A stretch of 64,000 bases of DNA, taken from assembly GCA_033182465.1 (NCBI GenBank), contig CP137323.1, forward strand, positions 1,674,001-1,738,000. Reading direction: 5' to 3'. The notes under the pieces are model-generated. The model was not told the DNA's origin and ran no database searches. It saw only the letters and a list, made by a program, of their open reading frames with translations. Source of the DNA: Sanghuangporus weigelae. Its lineage: Eukaryota > Basidiomycota > Agaricomycetes > Hymenochaetales > Hymenochaetaceae. The position numbers and the translations under genes are program-made. Each line of letters starts with the position of its first letter. The stretch's first letter is position 1. This document shows, in pieces, positions 33,073 through 43,732 of the stretch.

Positions 33073-34560
33073 ATGTCGTCACCCACACCGTCGCCGCCCC
33101 CTCATTTCCTTTCTCTACCTCGTCCGGACGCACTCGCCGGACCACCTCAGGGTGTACCCGACACCACGACCGTCGCAGCGCACGATTTCGATATTGATGC
33201 GCGGACGGGCTTTATGCCCCCGCAGCCTCCCCTTTCGCGACTTCCCGAGCAATGGGAAGCTTGGGAGAGGATTCTTGATGAAGCAATCGAGAGGCGCTTG
33301 AAGTTAGGTGCTGCACAAGATCTGACTCCAGCTGATGAGGCAACCAGTGATGACTGGAGACAGCGAGTACGAGAGGTAAGTATACAGTATACAGATGATT
33401 CAATGTCGACGTTGACTTCAAGCCAGCTTCCCATCCTTCCAACTACAGACCTGAAGACTTCAGAAGTTACGCTGCGACGTGCACATCTTGCTTTAGCATG
33501 GATCATGCATTTCTACATCAACACACTTTCCCCTACTTCACCCCTTGTCATACCCAGGCCAATTTCGATACCACTTCTAGAAGTCTCCAACTACCTCGCT
33601 CTTCCGCCTATTCTGACCTACTCGGATGACGTACTTTACAATTGGAAGTACCGCGAGGACGTTGTCCCGGATGGCCAAGTTCCTCTTCCTACTGCCAATA
33701 ACATTGCCATTCAGACGTCATTCACATCCAGTCCATCTGAGGACCACTTTTACCTTGTGCCTGCATATATGGAACTACGTGGTGCAACAGCACTTTCGCT
33801 TATGTCCCGCATCATGGACGAAGCTTTCGTGCACGATGCTATAGCTTTGCGACGAATCTCATATTATCTGATGCACCTCGCTCGCGTCATAGATGACCTG
33901 AGGAATATTCTGATGACTATGCGAGATGGATGCGATCCTGAGGTCTTTTACCACGAGGTGAGGCCATGGTTTAAGGGCCAGGATAGCATGCATGGAGGAC
34001 GAAAGTGGGTTTTCGAAGGCGTAGGAGAAGATGGATATGAGCACCTCAAGCATCCCACTGATGACGAGTTGCATGGACCAAGCGCTGGGCAGAGTGCTCT
34101 GATTCACGCAATTGACATTTTCTTGGGAGTTGACAGTTCCGCCTCGAGTTCAACCTCGAGCACCGGAAAGACTGGTATGAATTTCCTCGCACAGATGCAG
34201 AACTACATGCCTCGTCACCATCGTGCTTTCCTACGTCATCTCTCCTCCAATCCCCGCCTGTTGCGCGCGCTTGTCGACTCAGAGACTACCGAGAATCGTA
34301 ATCCCGAATTATTAAGCGCATACAACACCGCGGTTACCGCCTTGCGTACCTTACGAGACTATCATTTGCGCATCGTTGCGATGTATATCGTTGGTCCATC
34401 TAGACGCGCTGAAATAGGTAATCGTTTGGCGACGATTGAACATCTCATTGTCGAGGAAACGGAAAGTTCAGGAGAGAAGGGAACAGGTGGGACAAATGCG
34501 ATGACCTTTTTGAAGGGCGTGAGGGACAAGACTGCCAGCACTGTCTTGACGAAGAATTGA
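33073..34560 (+). CDS. BNA2: Indoleamine 2,3-dioxygenase
   Basis: Haem dioxygenase that opens the indole ring of L-tryptophan to N-formylkynurenine, the first step of the kynurenine route to NAD+. The start is the ATG at 33073. A 51-nt GTAAGT...GCCAG stretch (33376-33426) interrupts VRE and LPILPTTDLK; it is divisible by three and free of stops, so it reads through, but it has proper splice ends and no family counterpart. I treat it as an intron, giving about 478 residues. Family segments seen are LRRAHLALAWIMHFYINTLS, PISIPLLEVSNYLALPPILT, FYLVPAYMELRGATALSLMS, EVRPWFKGQDSM, GPSAGQSALIHAIDIFLGV and YMPRHHRAFLRHLSSNPRL, the last two being the conserved haem-pocket and C-terminal signatures. 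No targeting peptide is seen. Confidence 0.9.
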   Translation: MSSPTPSPPPHFLSLPRPDALAGPPQGVPDTTTVAAHDFDIDARTGFMPPQPPLSRLPEQWEAWERILDEAIERRLKLGAAQDLTPADEATSDDWRQRVREVSIQYTDDSMSTLTSSQLPILPTTDLKTSEVTLRRAHLALAWIMHFYINTLSPTSPLVIPRPISIPLLEVSNYLALPPILTYSDDVLYNWKYREDVVPDGQVPLPTANNIAIQTSFTSSPSEDHFYLVPAYMELRGATALSLMSRIMDEAFVHDAIALRRISYYLMHLARVIDDLRNILMTMRDGCDPEVFYHEVRPWFKGQDSMHGGRKWVFEGVGEDGYEHLKHPTDDELHGPSAGQSALIHAIDIFLGVDSSASSSTSSTGKTGMNFLAQMQNYMPRHHRAFLRHLSSNPRLLRALVDSETTENRNPELLSAYNTAVTALRTLRDYHLRIVAMYIVGPSRRAEIGNRLATIEHLIVEETESSGEKGTGGTNAMTFLKGVRDKTASTVLTKN

Positions 34561-35145
34561 TGAAGAACTGGAAGTAACGGGCTATGAAATACCTTCATAT
34601 TCTTATTATATGTACCATCAAATTTGGAACGAACCTGGCAAGTTCAAATATACGAAAAAGGATATGTCGATCCTTGTCGAATCACTGCCGATCCATCTAT
34701 ATAGACGTGGCTAAGCTTCTTAGACTTCTTCTCATATGATATGATCTTTCTGGCTGGCGACGAGGGCTTCCGAATGTATTGAGGTGACATGAAGTCGTCT
34801 TGTTCATACCGACGTTTTTCCGTGGCAGATATTTTGAGTTCGAAGTTCAAAATAATTGTTTTTGTTCTCAGCTTCTCCGGCAGGACAGCTCGTTCGAGAA
34901 GCGTCGAACAGGGACATATAAGTCCTATCAGGCGATCGGCAACGCGGTCTTGTCTTCTGCAGAAACTTGGAAAAACTTTACCTTGATATATTCTTAGTTG
35001 AGATATATCGTGGTGCATGTCTTTCATTGAACACTCTCTGTTGCGCGGACAGCAAGTCACAAGTTGGCTTCCGATGTCCTCTGGCGATGCAAATTTGCGC
35101 TCGGAATCGCGCTATCCGAACTTTCGCCTACATTCAGCTTCGTGC
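34561..35145. other. Intergenic between BNA2 and mannanase
   Basis: Terminator and promoter space. No coding signal; only short chance frames. Confidence 0.5.
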
Positions 35146-35151
35146 TATAAA
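35146..35151 (+). promoter_or_regulatory. TATA box of the mannanase gene
   Basis: TATAAA lies 50 bases before the ATG at 35201, in the usual place for a highly expressed fungal secreted enzyme. Confidence 0.5.
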
Positions 35152-35200
35152 TCTGCCAACCTCTTGCTCAAACAGACCGGGAACAACTTAGTTGTTCAAA

Positions 35201-36682
35201 ATGAAAAATCTTGCAGCACTTGTCGCTCCTTCTTTATCCTCGCTTTCTTTCTTTTCTGATTCACTAGTCCTCGGTGCCGTCTTCAAGTTGGTGCGTCAGG
35301 ACAGTACTGGCTTCGTTACTACCTCCGGCCAGAAGTTTTCTCTGGACGGAGAAGGCTTCATTGCTGCCGGTACGAATGCGTACTGGCTTGCGCTTTCCGA
35401 CATAGAAAATGCAGGATTGACGGTCGTACGAACATGGTACGCAATTCTATTCACGGGGAGCAATGTTGTTTGATATAAGAGCTAATGTATAAACGTAGGG
35501 TCTTCAACGACAGAACCTCCCCGCAAATTATGGAGTGTATTACCAACTCTAGTCGAACCGTGTCAAGACCTTCAATACAGGCGACTACGGCATTTCGCGT
35601 TTTGACACCATTGTCGCTTCCGCAGAAGCACATGGTCTCAAGCTCATGGTCGCACTCACGAACAACTGGTCCGACTATGGCGGCATGGATGTATATCTCT
35701 CGCAGCTCAATCCTGGAGGAACACACGATACATTCTATACGGATGAGACCATCATAGCAGCGTACAAGAATTATATCGATAATTTGGTTGGACTCTATGC
35801 GGATAACTCGATGATTATGGCCTGCGACCTCGCCAATGAAACTCGGTAGGACGTTTTCCCTCAGTAACTTCGATATCTGACTGAGAGATTCTTCTGTGAT
35901 TTATTACTCTTTAGTTGCTCTGGCTCAACTTGCTCTGCTTCATCTGCATGCGACACAACTGGGTCAATCTTCAAAGCATGGCCTCAGAAATTAGTTCATA
36001 CATCAAGAGCATCGATAGTAATCACCCCGTTGCTCTAGGGGGTTTGTCTTAACTCCGTGCATTTGCTTCATTCGTGTCTTTCTGCTCAGATATCTGCTTT
36101 CATGATTTCCCAGATGAAGGCTGGTTCGAAGTGGCCAATCCTCCGACATACCACTCCATACCAGGAGTAGGGGTCAGCTTCACCGATAACCCCTCGATCG
36201 AGACTCTTGATTTCGGAACTTTCCATTCTTGTCCCGAAGTATGTGGATCAGGACGAAGTTCTTAATGCTCGTGACTAATGCATGCCCAGTCGTGGGGACA
36301 GTCGGCTGACGAAACAGCCTGGGGAGTCCAATGGATCGCGGACCATGCCGCAGCACAAGCAACTGCAAATAAACCTGTCATCCTCGGTAAATATTACTTT
36401 AATCCATCCTATCTTTCTCCACCTTCACCTCTTCACTCATCCGTCGAATCTCATTCCTTTTTGGCACCAGAGGAATTCGGCGTAACGACCAACCAAGTTG
36501 ACACATACACACAATGGTGGGATGAGGTTATCTCGTCTGGTCTCACAGGGGACCTCATCTGGCAAGCCGGGTCTCAACTCTCCACAGGTCCATCACCTGA
36601 TGATGGGTTTGCTGTCTACCCTACTGGGACTGTTTATCCTGTTATGGAGAGTGCTGCTGCCACGCTCAAGGCGAGGGGATAG
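35201..36682 (+). pseudogene. GH5 endo-beta-1,4-mannanase, broken
   Basis: Resembles the secreted GH5 (subfamily 7) mannanases that cut mannan backbones. A leader ([15 protein letters not shown]...) is followed by [40 protein letters not shown] and TWVFNDRTSP. The next part, NYGVYYQL then SNRVKTFNTGDYGISRFD, is in another frame and is cut by TAG where relatives have Trp. Further on come LMVALTNNWSDYGGMDVYLS, MACDLANETR (acid/base Glu), a Cys-rich insert, then again a frame change before NWVNLQSMASEISSYIKSID. The end is intact: LDFGTFHSCPE, SWGQSADETAWGVQWIADHA, KPVIL then EEFGVTTNQVDTY (nucleophile Glu) and GLTGDLIWQAGSQLSTG. Two frame breaks and one nonsense codon point to a recent pseudogene. 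No CBM1 was seen. Confidence 0.75.
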
Positions 36683-37384
36683 TGGGTTGCAGAACAACTT
36701 CGTTATTGTTCTTCGGTGTAGAAATTGGATCAGAGTTCGATTCGATTTTCAGGAGCTCACTTCAATTGAATGTACACCAGAAGGGGAAAAAATGACCATT
36801 ATATATTTATTTCGACAACGGGTGACAATGCGCAATGACGAACAATAGTTATGTAAAGACGACAGTGCTTTTTTTATCGTGTATCGATTATGAGCAAGCG
36901 CGACATTAGGTACTACTGGGAACAGAGATGGCAAAAGCTCGTATGCGCAGCATAGCAGAGAAAGATTAAAAAGAAAAGAGGGAGAGACAAAGCATGACGA
37001 AGCCAGAAGAAGAGTTGCCAAAGCAGGTTCAAGGAAAGTATATCCAAGAAAGTCAAGTCAAGTCATATCAAATCAAACAAATCTCTTCTCGACAAGCAAA
37101 CGAATATAGGAAAAGTTCCAGAAGGCGTCGCACGGACGCGTGGATTGGAACTGTAACCAAAGAAACATGTACATGTATGCATGTGCACATGGCGAGATGA
37201 GAGGATGCTCCAAAGCAATATGTGTACAAATGATAGGCTTCTCTATCTATCTGTAAGGCATTTGAAATAGAACAAAGAATCAGAGGCGGGAAAGACTGGG
37301 ATAGCACCCAAAAAAGTGTCAGATCTAGTCGCTTTACTAAAAAATTAGTCGAGGGAAAGGGAAAGAAAATGATTTACGATTTAT
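36683..37384. other. Intergenic, convergent 3' flanks
   Basis: AT-rich, with purine-rich runs and no coding signal. It separates the mannanase relic from the 3' end of the dehydrogenase gene. Confidence 0.5.
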
Positions 37385-38822
37385 TCATTTGGAAAGAACG
37401 ACCGGTTTCGCCTGGACGCCGACGAGCTCCGGTACGACATCGTCGCCAGCACCCTTGGTGAGGTACCCACGCAGGTTAGACAGCGCGCGAACCTCCATCT
37501 TGCGTTGCGATTCTTGCGTCTCAGTACCCATGTGCGGGAGGAGTGTCGCTTGTGGGAAGTCGAAAAGTCGCAGGTTGACGTGCGGTTCGTCTGGGTAGAC
37601 GTCTAGTCCAATTGCGGAGAGCTACGTTCATGCATCATTTGAATTCAATATTTTTCCGGCGTTGATAAGGAAATGAAAGAGAAAATCAATCAGATATTAA
37701 TATCGATGATGATATGAGGAATTCGGGAATAAAATTGACATTAAAGGAAAGTTAGTAATTAGAATATTAATGAACGAATAAAATACGTACATGACCATCC
37801 TCCAGGGCGCGAATCATCGCATTCTCATCAATAACTTTGCCACGGGCTGTGTTGACGAGCACAGCACCCGGTTTGAGCGCGCGAAGAACTTTTTCACCCA
37901 CGAGGCCTTCGGTTTCCTTGCGCAGCGGGACATGCACGCTCAGAATATCAGTCTGCTTATACATCTCGTCAAGCTTCTCTTCGGAGAAGTATTCAAGATC
38001 TTTGGGGGCGTTTGGGTTGGGGCCCCGAGAGTGATAGAGAATGCGCATGTTGAAGGGCCTCACGAGTTCGACGAGCCGTAGACCGATCCCACCAAGGCCG
38101 AGGATTGCGAGTGTCTTTTGGGAGGGATCGTGTGCCGGTGACAGTCCCGACTTCCATCTCCCGGATCGGATATTCTGCTCTGCGCGTGCAAATTTCCGAA
38201 GGGCAGAAATGATGAGATACAAAGCGGTGGTCGCTGTTGCGTCATCGACAGCACCTGGTGTATTCGACACCACGATCCCTTGAGGACAAAAAGCAGAAGA
38301 TAATCAGATTGATAAACACGTTTGCGATAGCAAGTAAGCGATTCGCTCGCGTCTGGTACGCCTACCTCTCTCCTTGCACGCGGCTACGTCAATTTGGTCA
38401 TAGCCCGCGCCATTATGTGCGATCCAGCCCAGAGAATCCGGAAGCGCCTTTATCAGCTCCGCATCGAACACGCCGATATGCTTCGAAGATTCGTTATGAC
38501 GGTAGATACCCACCGCTCCAGCGTACTTTCCGCCGGGCTTGAACCCTTCCAGAAACTCCTCTCGAGATTTCGAGTCCATTTCCTTATGATCGTCATAGAA
38601 TAAGACAAAACACAGATTTAGTCTCATACACAAAGCAATGTCGAGATAACTGGGAAAGTGAAACTTACGACGACTTCAGAAATGCTTCCCAAGAGCTCCC
38701 TTGTCTCATCGTGGGCCCAGACGATGCCGCCTATAAGGTTGGGTACGCAGAATCAGCACGGCAAGTTGGGAAGAGCGCATAGAAGACGACTGACCGCAGA
38801 TGATGACTTTTGGGCTGGACAT
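37385..38822 (-). CDS. D-isomer-specific 2-hydroxyacid dehydrogenase
   Basis: NAD(P)-dependent oxidoreductase of the glyoxylate/hydroxypyruvate reductase type. The start is the ATG at 38820-38822 (MSSPKVIICG). Short introns lead to GGIVWAHDETRELLGSISEV, then the N-terminal substrate domain (KPGGKYAGAVGIYRHNESS, ALPDSLGWIAHNGAGYDQID). The Rossmann domain has SNTPGAVDDATATTALYLII and LAILGLGGIGLRLVELVRPF, the cofactor loop LYHSRGPNPNAP, and HVPLRKETEGLVGEKVLRAL. Catalytic residues are present: Arg in VNTARGKVIDE, Glu in LDVYPDEPHVNLR and His in LLPHMGTETQE. It ends VVLSK with TGA at 37385-37387. Ser-Arg after the second strand rather than an acidic residue suggests NADPH preference; this is inference. 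It diverges from the SWIB gene across a 558-bp shared promoter. Confidence 0.88.
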
Positions 38823-39380
38823 GGTGGTGGCGGTGAGAGAGAAAAGGCGTGTCAACGTAAGAAATTAAAAGGCAGAGAGAAATAAAAAGACGGCTTTCGA
38901 CGGCTTTTCAGGGAGATTTATGGCCGTCGCGAAAGAGCGGCGCATCGACATCGATGAGGGCATCGAGTCATAAATGTATATCATCACGTGATGCTAAAAC
39001 ACTCTTCAGACTCACTCTGTCGTCGAAAGGTGAAATGCCAGACGTACCAGCTTGTTGAACTCAGAGAATAAAAGAGATGTTTTTACGGAATTTGTTGAAT
39101 ATAATTTCTTTGAGAGATTTCGATTCGCATGCGACGGGAAGTGGTCGGTCACGTGTATGTATCACGGGGTCGACCGTTTCGGAACCCGGGTCAAACCTTG
39201 TTGTTGTGACTAGGCTGAGTGTGACCCGCTGTGACCGACCTTGCCGACGGCGTTTGAAATCGATATCCCTTTCAGGGCAACGCGGTCCAGAGGCGCGTCA
39301 CAGCCGCAACAGATTACAGAACTTGCATTCTTCTTGGCGGCGTCTCAAACTCGTTCCTCCACCACCACGAACGACGCGCC
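38823..39380. promoter_or_regulatory. Divergent promoter with two CACGTG boxes
   Basis: The 558 bases between the dehydrogenase and SWIB genes carry CACGTG at 38985-38990, inside the 12-bp palindrome CATCACGTGATG, and again at 39150-39155. CACGTG is the binding site of bHLH factors such as Cbf1 and Pho4. Several TGTGACC/GGTCACG words lie between 39140 and 39240. Confidence 0.4.
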
Positions 39381-40483
39381 ATGGCCGACGAGCTCGAGTC
39401 TCGCATTCGGACAATCCTCCAGTCGACGCCCGTCGAGCAACTCGGCACAATCACAGCCAAGGACGTCCGTTCACGGCTATTGGCGGAGGGCACAGTCGAC
39501 GAAGCCTGGATAAAGGCGAACAAAAAGGCTGTTAACGCGCTCATCGGGAGCGTGTATGAAGAGGCTTGCGCACCGCTCGTGCCTGTGCAGCCTTCTCAAG
39601 ACGATGCTTCCGAGCTGAAGCAGGAGGAAGAAGAATATGCTAATGGACATGAAGAGGAATACTCTGAACGCGAAGGCACGGCAACAACAAGCCAGTATGC
39701 CGACGAGTATGAAGAGGACGGGTTCGGTATCTCGACGCCTCCCCCAGCAAAGGCCAAGAAAAGATCCAAGTCAAAGCGCGAACTCACAGACGAGGAATAC
39801 GCACGACGGCTCTCTTCGGAGCTCAACGGCCGCCCGCGGAGTTCGCGTCTAGGTAAAGCATCCTCATCGACGTCCTCAAGGACCAAGAAAAGTCTGAGCC
39901 GGACGCCGAAGCGAAACAAGAAAAGCGCGGAACACGTTGACGACTCGGAGGGTGGTGGGAGTGAAGAGGAAGACGGCAAGGGTTACGACTCGGATTCAAG
40001 GCGGCCAGCTAAGAAACGTAAGTCGCGGAAGAGCGGTGCCGGGGGTGGGGAAGGAGGCGGAGGTGGTGCAAAGGGAGGTTTCAAAAAGGAATATATCCTG
40101 AGGTTAGTAGTAATTTGTCTTTTTATCTCACCATGAGTAAATTTTAACTAACTCCCTTCCTTTCACTTCGGAATAGCGTCCCGCTGTCCGCTCTTCTAGA
40201 GGTAGACCGTCTATCCCGACCTCAAGTTGTCAAACAACTTTGGGAATACATTAAGAACAACAATCTGCAGAACCCCAGCAACCGGAGGGAAATTCTTTGC
40301 GATGACCAGCTCCGACCGATCTTCAACGCGGATAAGATTGACATGTTCAAAATGAACAAGGTTCTCGGACAGTGCGTACCTGCATTCTTCAACTTCTCTA
40401 TACTACATTTACTGAATTATCGGATTTGTTGAACTTTATTTAACTTCGATTATGGAAACAGGCATTTACACGAAGTGGAATAG
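39381..40483 (+). CDS. DEK_C / SWIB-domain chromatin protein
   Basis: Three exons (39381-40102, 40177-40371, 40462-40483) give 312 residues. The N-terminal ~65 residues form a DEK_C-type domain (LESRIRTILQSTPVEQLGTI, VRSRLLAEGTVDEAWIKANK). A long acidic and basic linker follows with several Lys/Arg clusters (PPAKAKKRSKSKRELTDEEY; KKSLSRTPKRNKKSAEH; RRPAKKRKSRKS) and a Gly run. The C-terminal SWIB/MDM2 domain reads VPLSALLEVDRLSRPQVVKQ, LWEYIKNNNLQNPSNRREIL, CDDQLRPIFNADKIDMFKMN and KVLGQHLHEVE. This layout is that of yeast Tri1 and Uaf30, the latter a subunit of the RNA polymerase I upstream activating factor. It is nuclear and probably binds DNA or chromatin; the exact complex cannot be decided from sequence. 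Confidence 0.88.
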
Positions 40484-41888
40484 CCCGCTCTGCCAGCACG
40501 CAATCCAAGCAACCCCACAATCCTCACCTTGCACTTGCACCCCTCCACCCTCCGGTCTCGGTCCGTTTAGTCCTATCACCGCCTGCCCGCAGTCCTAGAT
40601 GGGTCCTCTTCTCCCTCTCTCCACCTCCTTCCCGCACGCACGCAAGCACATACCTCAGTGTTCTTTACATATTTGACCCGTCTCGTAAGTATTTAGTAAT
40701 TTCTGCCGCTGTTGTTTCACGTCCGTCCCTCTCTTCGGGTCGTATTCGCTGTAGTCTTGTTCTCGCTGCATTAACACTATTGCTAATATGAAAAGGGTCT
40801 TGGCATGAAGCTCCGATGCCCATCGAGTCAACTCCCAGCTTCCTTGAGTACATTCCGTCTCCAAGTTATTATTAAATAAGCCCCAATGCTGGGTTTCGCC
40901 ATAAATACACGAGTGTTCCTCCATTGCAATGCTAAAGCTTTCCGGCCCTCACATCCGAGCTGTTCTCTAATTCCGAGTGCCTCACGCCACTTCCATGCAT
41001 CCTGCCTATTCAGTCTCTTTGCCAGCGAACACTTTGCTTGAATCAGACTAGATAAATAAATGTCTTGGGGACGTACTGAAGAACGGGACATTACCCTGTG
41101 GCTAGAGTGCAAGATGCGCAAGCACAGAGTCGTTTAAAGGTGACGGTGATACTCTTCTCGGCGGGGAACTGTTGGCTGTCTCGTGCTTTAGTCTTACTAG
41201 TATTTATCTCTGCCGTGTTCTGTATTTTTTACTTGTACGTAATGTAAGATATACATACATGTTTTCAACAAATTACACGAAGGAACCGGAAGCAATTTTT
41301 AGACGATAATTGCAGTGTACTTGAGAGTCAAGGTCACACTTGCAATTCCTTCATCAAGCATTTCTGGTAAGCACACCATGGAAGGATAACAATAGATAGA
41401 ACATTCGGACGAACGGACCGCGCGAATTGCGACCTATTGTGACTTATGTAACGAAGAAAGTGGCTCCAGTTCTTCTCAAATTTAACGGATTCTGTTCTGC
41501 ACCATCTCGAAGCTTCAGGTCCTTGATCCTGAATCCACTTCTTACTAATTCTTGCCTCCCGTGACCTTAGCCCTAGCCTAGAACTTAGAAGCAGGAGTAA
41601 GGTTATATAAGTGATACGTGCACGGGACACCAGTCCTGCAGTCTCTGTCCAGCCCAACCGAGAGCTTTTCCTTCTAGATAAAGAGAAAATAAGTATATGT
41701 GCATTGTACAGTTTATACATCCTTTAGCTATAGATCTCCTCGAAAGCTACAAAAGATATGCAACATCAGATACAATCAGAATAGTGTACAAAAAAAAAGG
41801 TATCCAAAGCATGAACATGAACAGTGGCGAACACAATATTAATAAATACGATCAACGCTCGAAAATCAGAATATAGTATCGTCTGCAG
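40484..41888. other. Intergenic, convergent 3' flanks, no gene seen
   Basis: The 1.4 kb lies between two gene ends. The open frames here, including a 128-codon one at 41334-41720 on minus, lack recognisable motifs. Pyrimidine-rich DNA follows the SWIB stop codon at 40490-40640. Confidence 0.45.
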
Positions 41889-43136
41889 TCAATCAAACTC
41901 TTCAGTAAATACTTCTCTCTCCAACACCTTTTCATTGAAGGCCTTCTCAAAGGTTTCGCGATGCTTAGCAGATAACGCGAAAACGACTTTGTCAAACACA
42001 CCATGGAACTTTGCGTCTCTCGCAAAGAGCAAGTCAGCCCAAATTTCTCCGATCATATCAGGAGAATTACATGACTGACCGACCCCGAAGGCGGCGAGGA
42101 CCAGGACGTGGTCGCCCCGCTCTTCGAACAGCTTCAAGGCTCGTGCCATACGCTCTCGCATCACTTTGCGCACACCATCTTTGAACTCGCCATCGTCGAT
42201 GCTGAATTTAGCACGTACAGTCCCTGCATGAACGGGAACAGACGAGATGATGTTGATTGAGAAGGGTGTAATTCGCTGACCGCGGTCATTCTTGATGACA
42301 GCAACTTGAGGGCTGTAGAGCATTGCGTGGTCGTGTAAACCCGACCCGTCGGTCGTCTTGCGATGTTCTGCGTAAAACTGCGCACCAGCAGTAGAATTCT
42401 GCAAAGAGTCAATAAGTGTGGTCTGACGCACGAGACATTCCTCAAGCGTCAAGCCACCCCTTAGACTGGCACCTCCTGGTCGCTTCGGTGATGCATCGTT
42501 CAGTACCCCTAAACTATACTCGCCACTTTGTAAGGACGCAGATGTTTGCCATACTCTCCGAGCCGCTTCGAGGACAGACGAGGTCGCGAATTCGATCTTC
42601 GTATCGTAGAAGTGGGCGCGTGAGGAGGAAGACACTTCCGAGGTGGGGGTGGCCGTGCCGAGTACGGGTGCGTCCGGGGAAGAACCTTCTGAGGTCAACG
42701 AAGGCGCTTCCCATCCAGCGAGCAGCGCAGAATAGTGTGGATAGAACGACGTCTCGCTTCGTGTCTTGTTAATCCGCTCTTTCAGGTCATAATATGGAGC
42801 TTCCTTCGCAGCAACGTTAGAGCGGAAGTTCGAATTGGGAATGCTCGAGTCTGTGTCGTCGTCAGAGTCAGTAAATACGTCCTCGTGGTATCCGTGGACA
42901 GTAAGAACCGTGCGAAACGTGTCCTGCGCAATCTGAGCAAGACGGTCACGATGAGCGCGGAGAGCCTCGTGTCTTGCACGTCGTCTGTGTCTGAAGCTCT
43001 GCTTGTAGGGCTCTCCTGCGGACCCGCGTCCTCCTCGACTCGTTCGATGGCTCTTCAACAGCTTCGTGGGGCTCTTCATGGTATAATCCTTGGTTCTCAA
43101 TGTGTTGTGATCGACTAGTATTCGACTTGTGGTCAT
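41889..43136 (-). CDS. Microbial-type PARG-like macrodomain protein (TIGR02452 / DUF2263)
   Basis: A fungal protein with the microbial-type poly(ADP-ribose) glycohydrolase fold. The start is taken as the ATG at 43134-43136, with an alternative at 43077-43079. The N-terminal basic segment (QSFRHRRRARHEALRAHRDR, LAQIAQDTFRTVL) is typical. Then come FYDTKIEFATSSVLEAARRV, the signature loop RPGGASLRGGLTLEECLVRQ, DHAMLYSPQVAVIKNDRGQR, INIISSVPVHAGTVRAKF, MRERMARALKLFEERGDHVL, VLAAFGVGQSCNSPDMIGEI and FHGVFDKVVFALSAKHRETF. In active PARGs the loop is GGG followed by QEE; here it is GGA and LEE, so the catalytic second Glu remains but the preceding positions differ. The gene has no obvious introns. 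It could hydrolyse or merely bind ADP-ribose. Confidence 0.8.
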   Translation of the reverse strand: MTTSRILVDHNTLRTKDYTMKSPTKLLKSHRTSRGGRGSAGEPYKQSFRHRRRARHEALRAHRDRLAQIAQDTFRTVLTVHGYHEDVFTDSDDDTDSSIPNSNFRSNVAAKEAPYYDLKERINKTRSETSFYPHYSALLAGWEAPSLTSEGSSPDAPVLGTATPTSEVSSSSRAHFYDTKIEFATSSVLEAARRVWQTSASLQSGEYSLGVLNDASPKRPGGASLRGGLTLEECLVRQTTLIDSLQNSTAGAQFYAEHRKTTDGSGLHDHAMLYSPQVAVIKNDRGQRITPFSINIISSVPVHAGTVRAKFSIDDGEFKDGVRKVMRERMARALKLFEERGDHVLVLAAFGVGQSCNSPDMIGEIWADLLFARDAKFHGVFDKVVFALSAKHRETFEKAFNEKVLEREVFTEEFD

Positions 43137-43319
43137 CGTATGGTCTGTGTAGGTAGTGGTAGAAGAGAAAGAAGTAGGCCACGAGACAAGACCCAACTCC
43201 AATCGTCTGTTTGCATTTGTTTATTAGATGCTGTACAAAATTACGCCATCATGCTGCTCAGTTCGGAAGAAGAAACCTGAGATTATTGCAAGGCAGAAAC
43301 TTTCAATAAAGAATGTTAT
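43137..43319. other. 5' flank of the PARG-like gene
   Basis: No feature recognised. The last eight bases (43312-43319, AATGTTAT) are the left target duplication of the adjacent MITE. Confidence 0.5.
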
Positions 43320-43732
43320 TAGGGCTCCGCGCGTATCCGTAAATTACGGATACGGCCCGCATCGTATACACATACGGCCGTGTCCGTACTGCTCTTTGGA
43401 AGGCAAATATACGGGCCGTAAAAGTACGGCCGTAGCCGTCCCAGCCAAAACTGGTCCCGTATACGGAGAATAGTGGTCACATGATTATAAAATTGCGCAA
43501 AATCATTCTTTTCACCCCTAGCTAAGCAAATAAAGCCTAATCGATCATTTCTAGGACCAAATGAGGGTCGGACAATCGGGTTTCCTATTGTTATATAAGT
43601 AAATTTTGATACCGTATACGGATACGGCCGTGTACTGCTCTGTGGAAGCAAATATACGGCCCGTAAAAATACGGCCGTATGCGGACGTTGTTTATACGCA
43701 CGTAACCGTATACGGGTACGCGCGGAGCCCTA
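43320..43732. mobile_element. hAT-type MITE, 413 bp, with 8-bp TSD
   Basis: The ends are inverted: TAGGGCTCCGCGCGTA on the left and TACGCGCGGAGCCCTA on the right. The element is flanked by identical 8-mers AATGTTAT at 43312-43319 and 43733-43740. An 8-bp target duplication and TAGGG tips are the hallmarks of the hAT superfamily. The inner sequence is made of many TACGGCCGTA-like subrepeats arranged as inverted copies and has no coding capacity. The intact ends and perfect duplication suggest a recent insertion. An autonomous hAT transposase would have to supply the enzyme. Confidence 0.88.

Noticed and set aside
38520-38560. Pol III B-box-like GGTTCAAGCCC on minus
   Set aside because: It lies inside the coding sequence of the 2-hydroxyacid dehydrogenase (GFKPGGKY) and has no tRNA fold around it.
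41334-41720. 128-codon minus-strand open frame
   Set aside because: No motif, no splice partners and atypical composition between two convergent genes; judged chance.
43320-43732. CRISPR-like or centromeric short repeats of TACGGCCGTA
   Set aside because: The subrepeats are inside a single element with inverted ends and an 8-bp target duplication, which explains them as a MITE.
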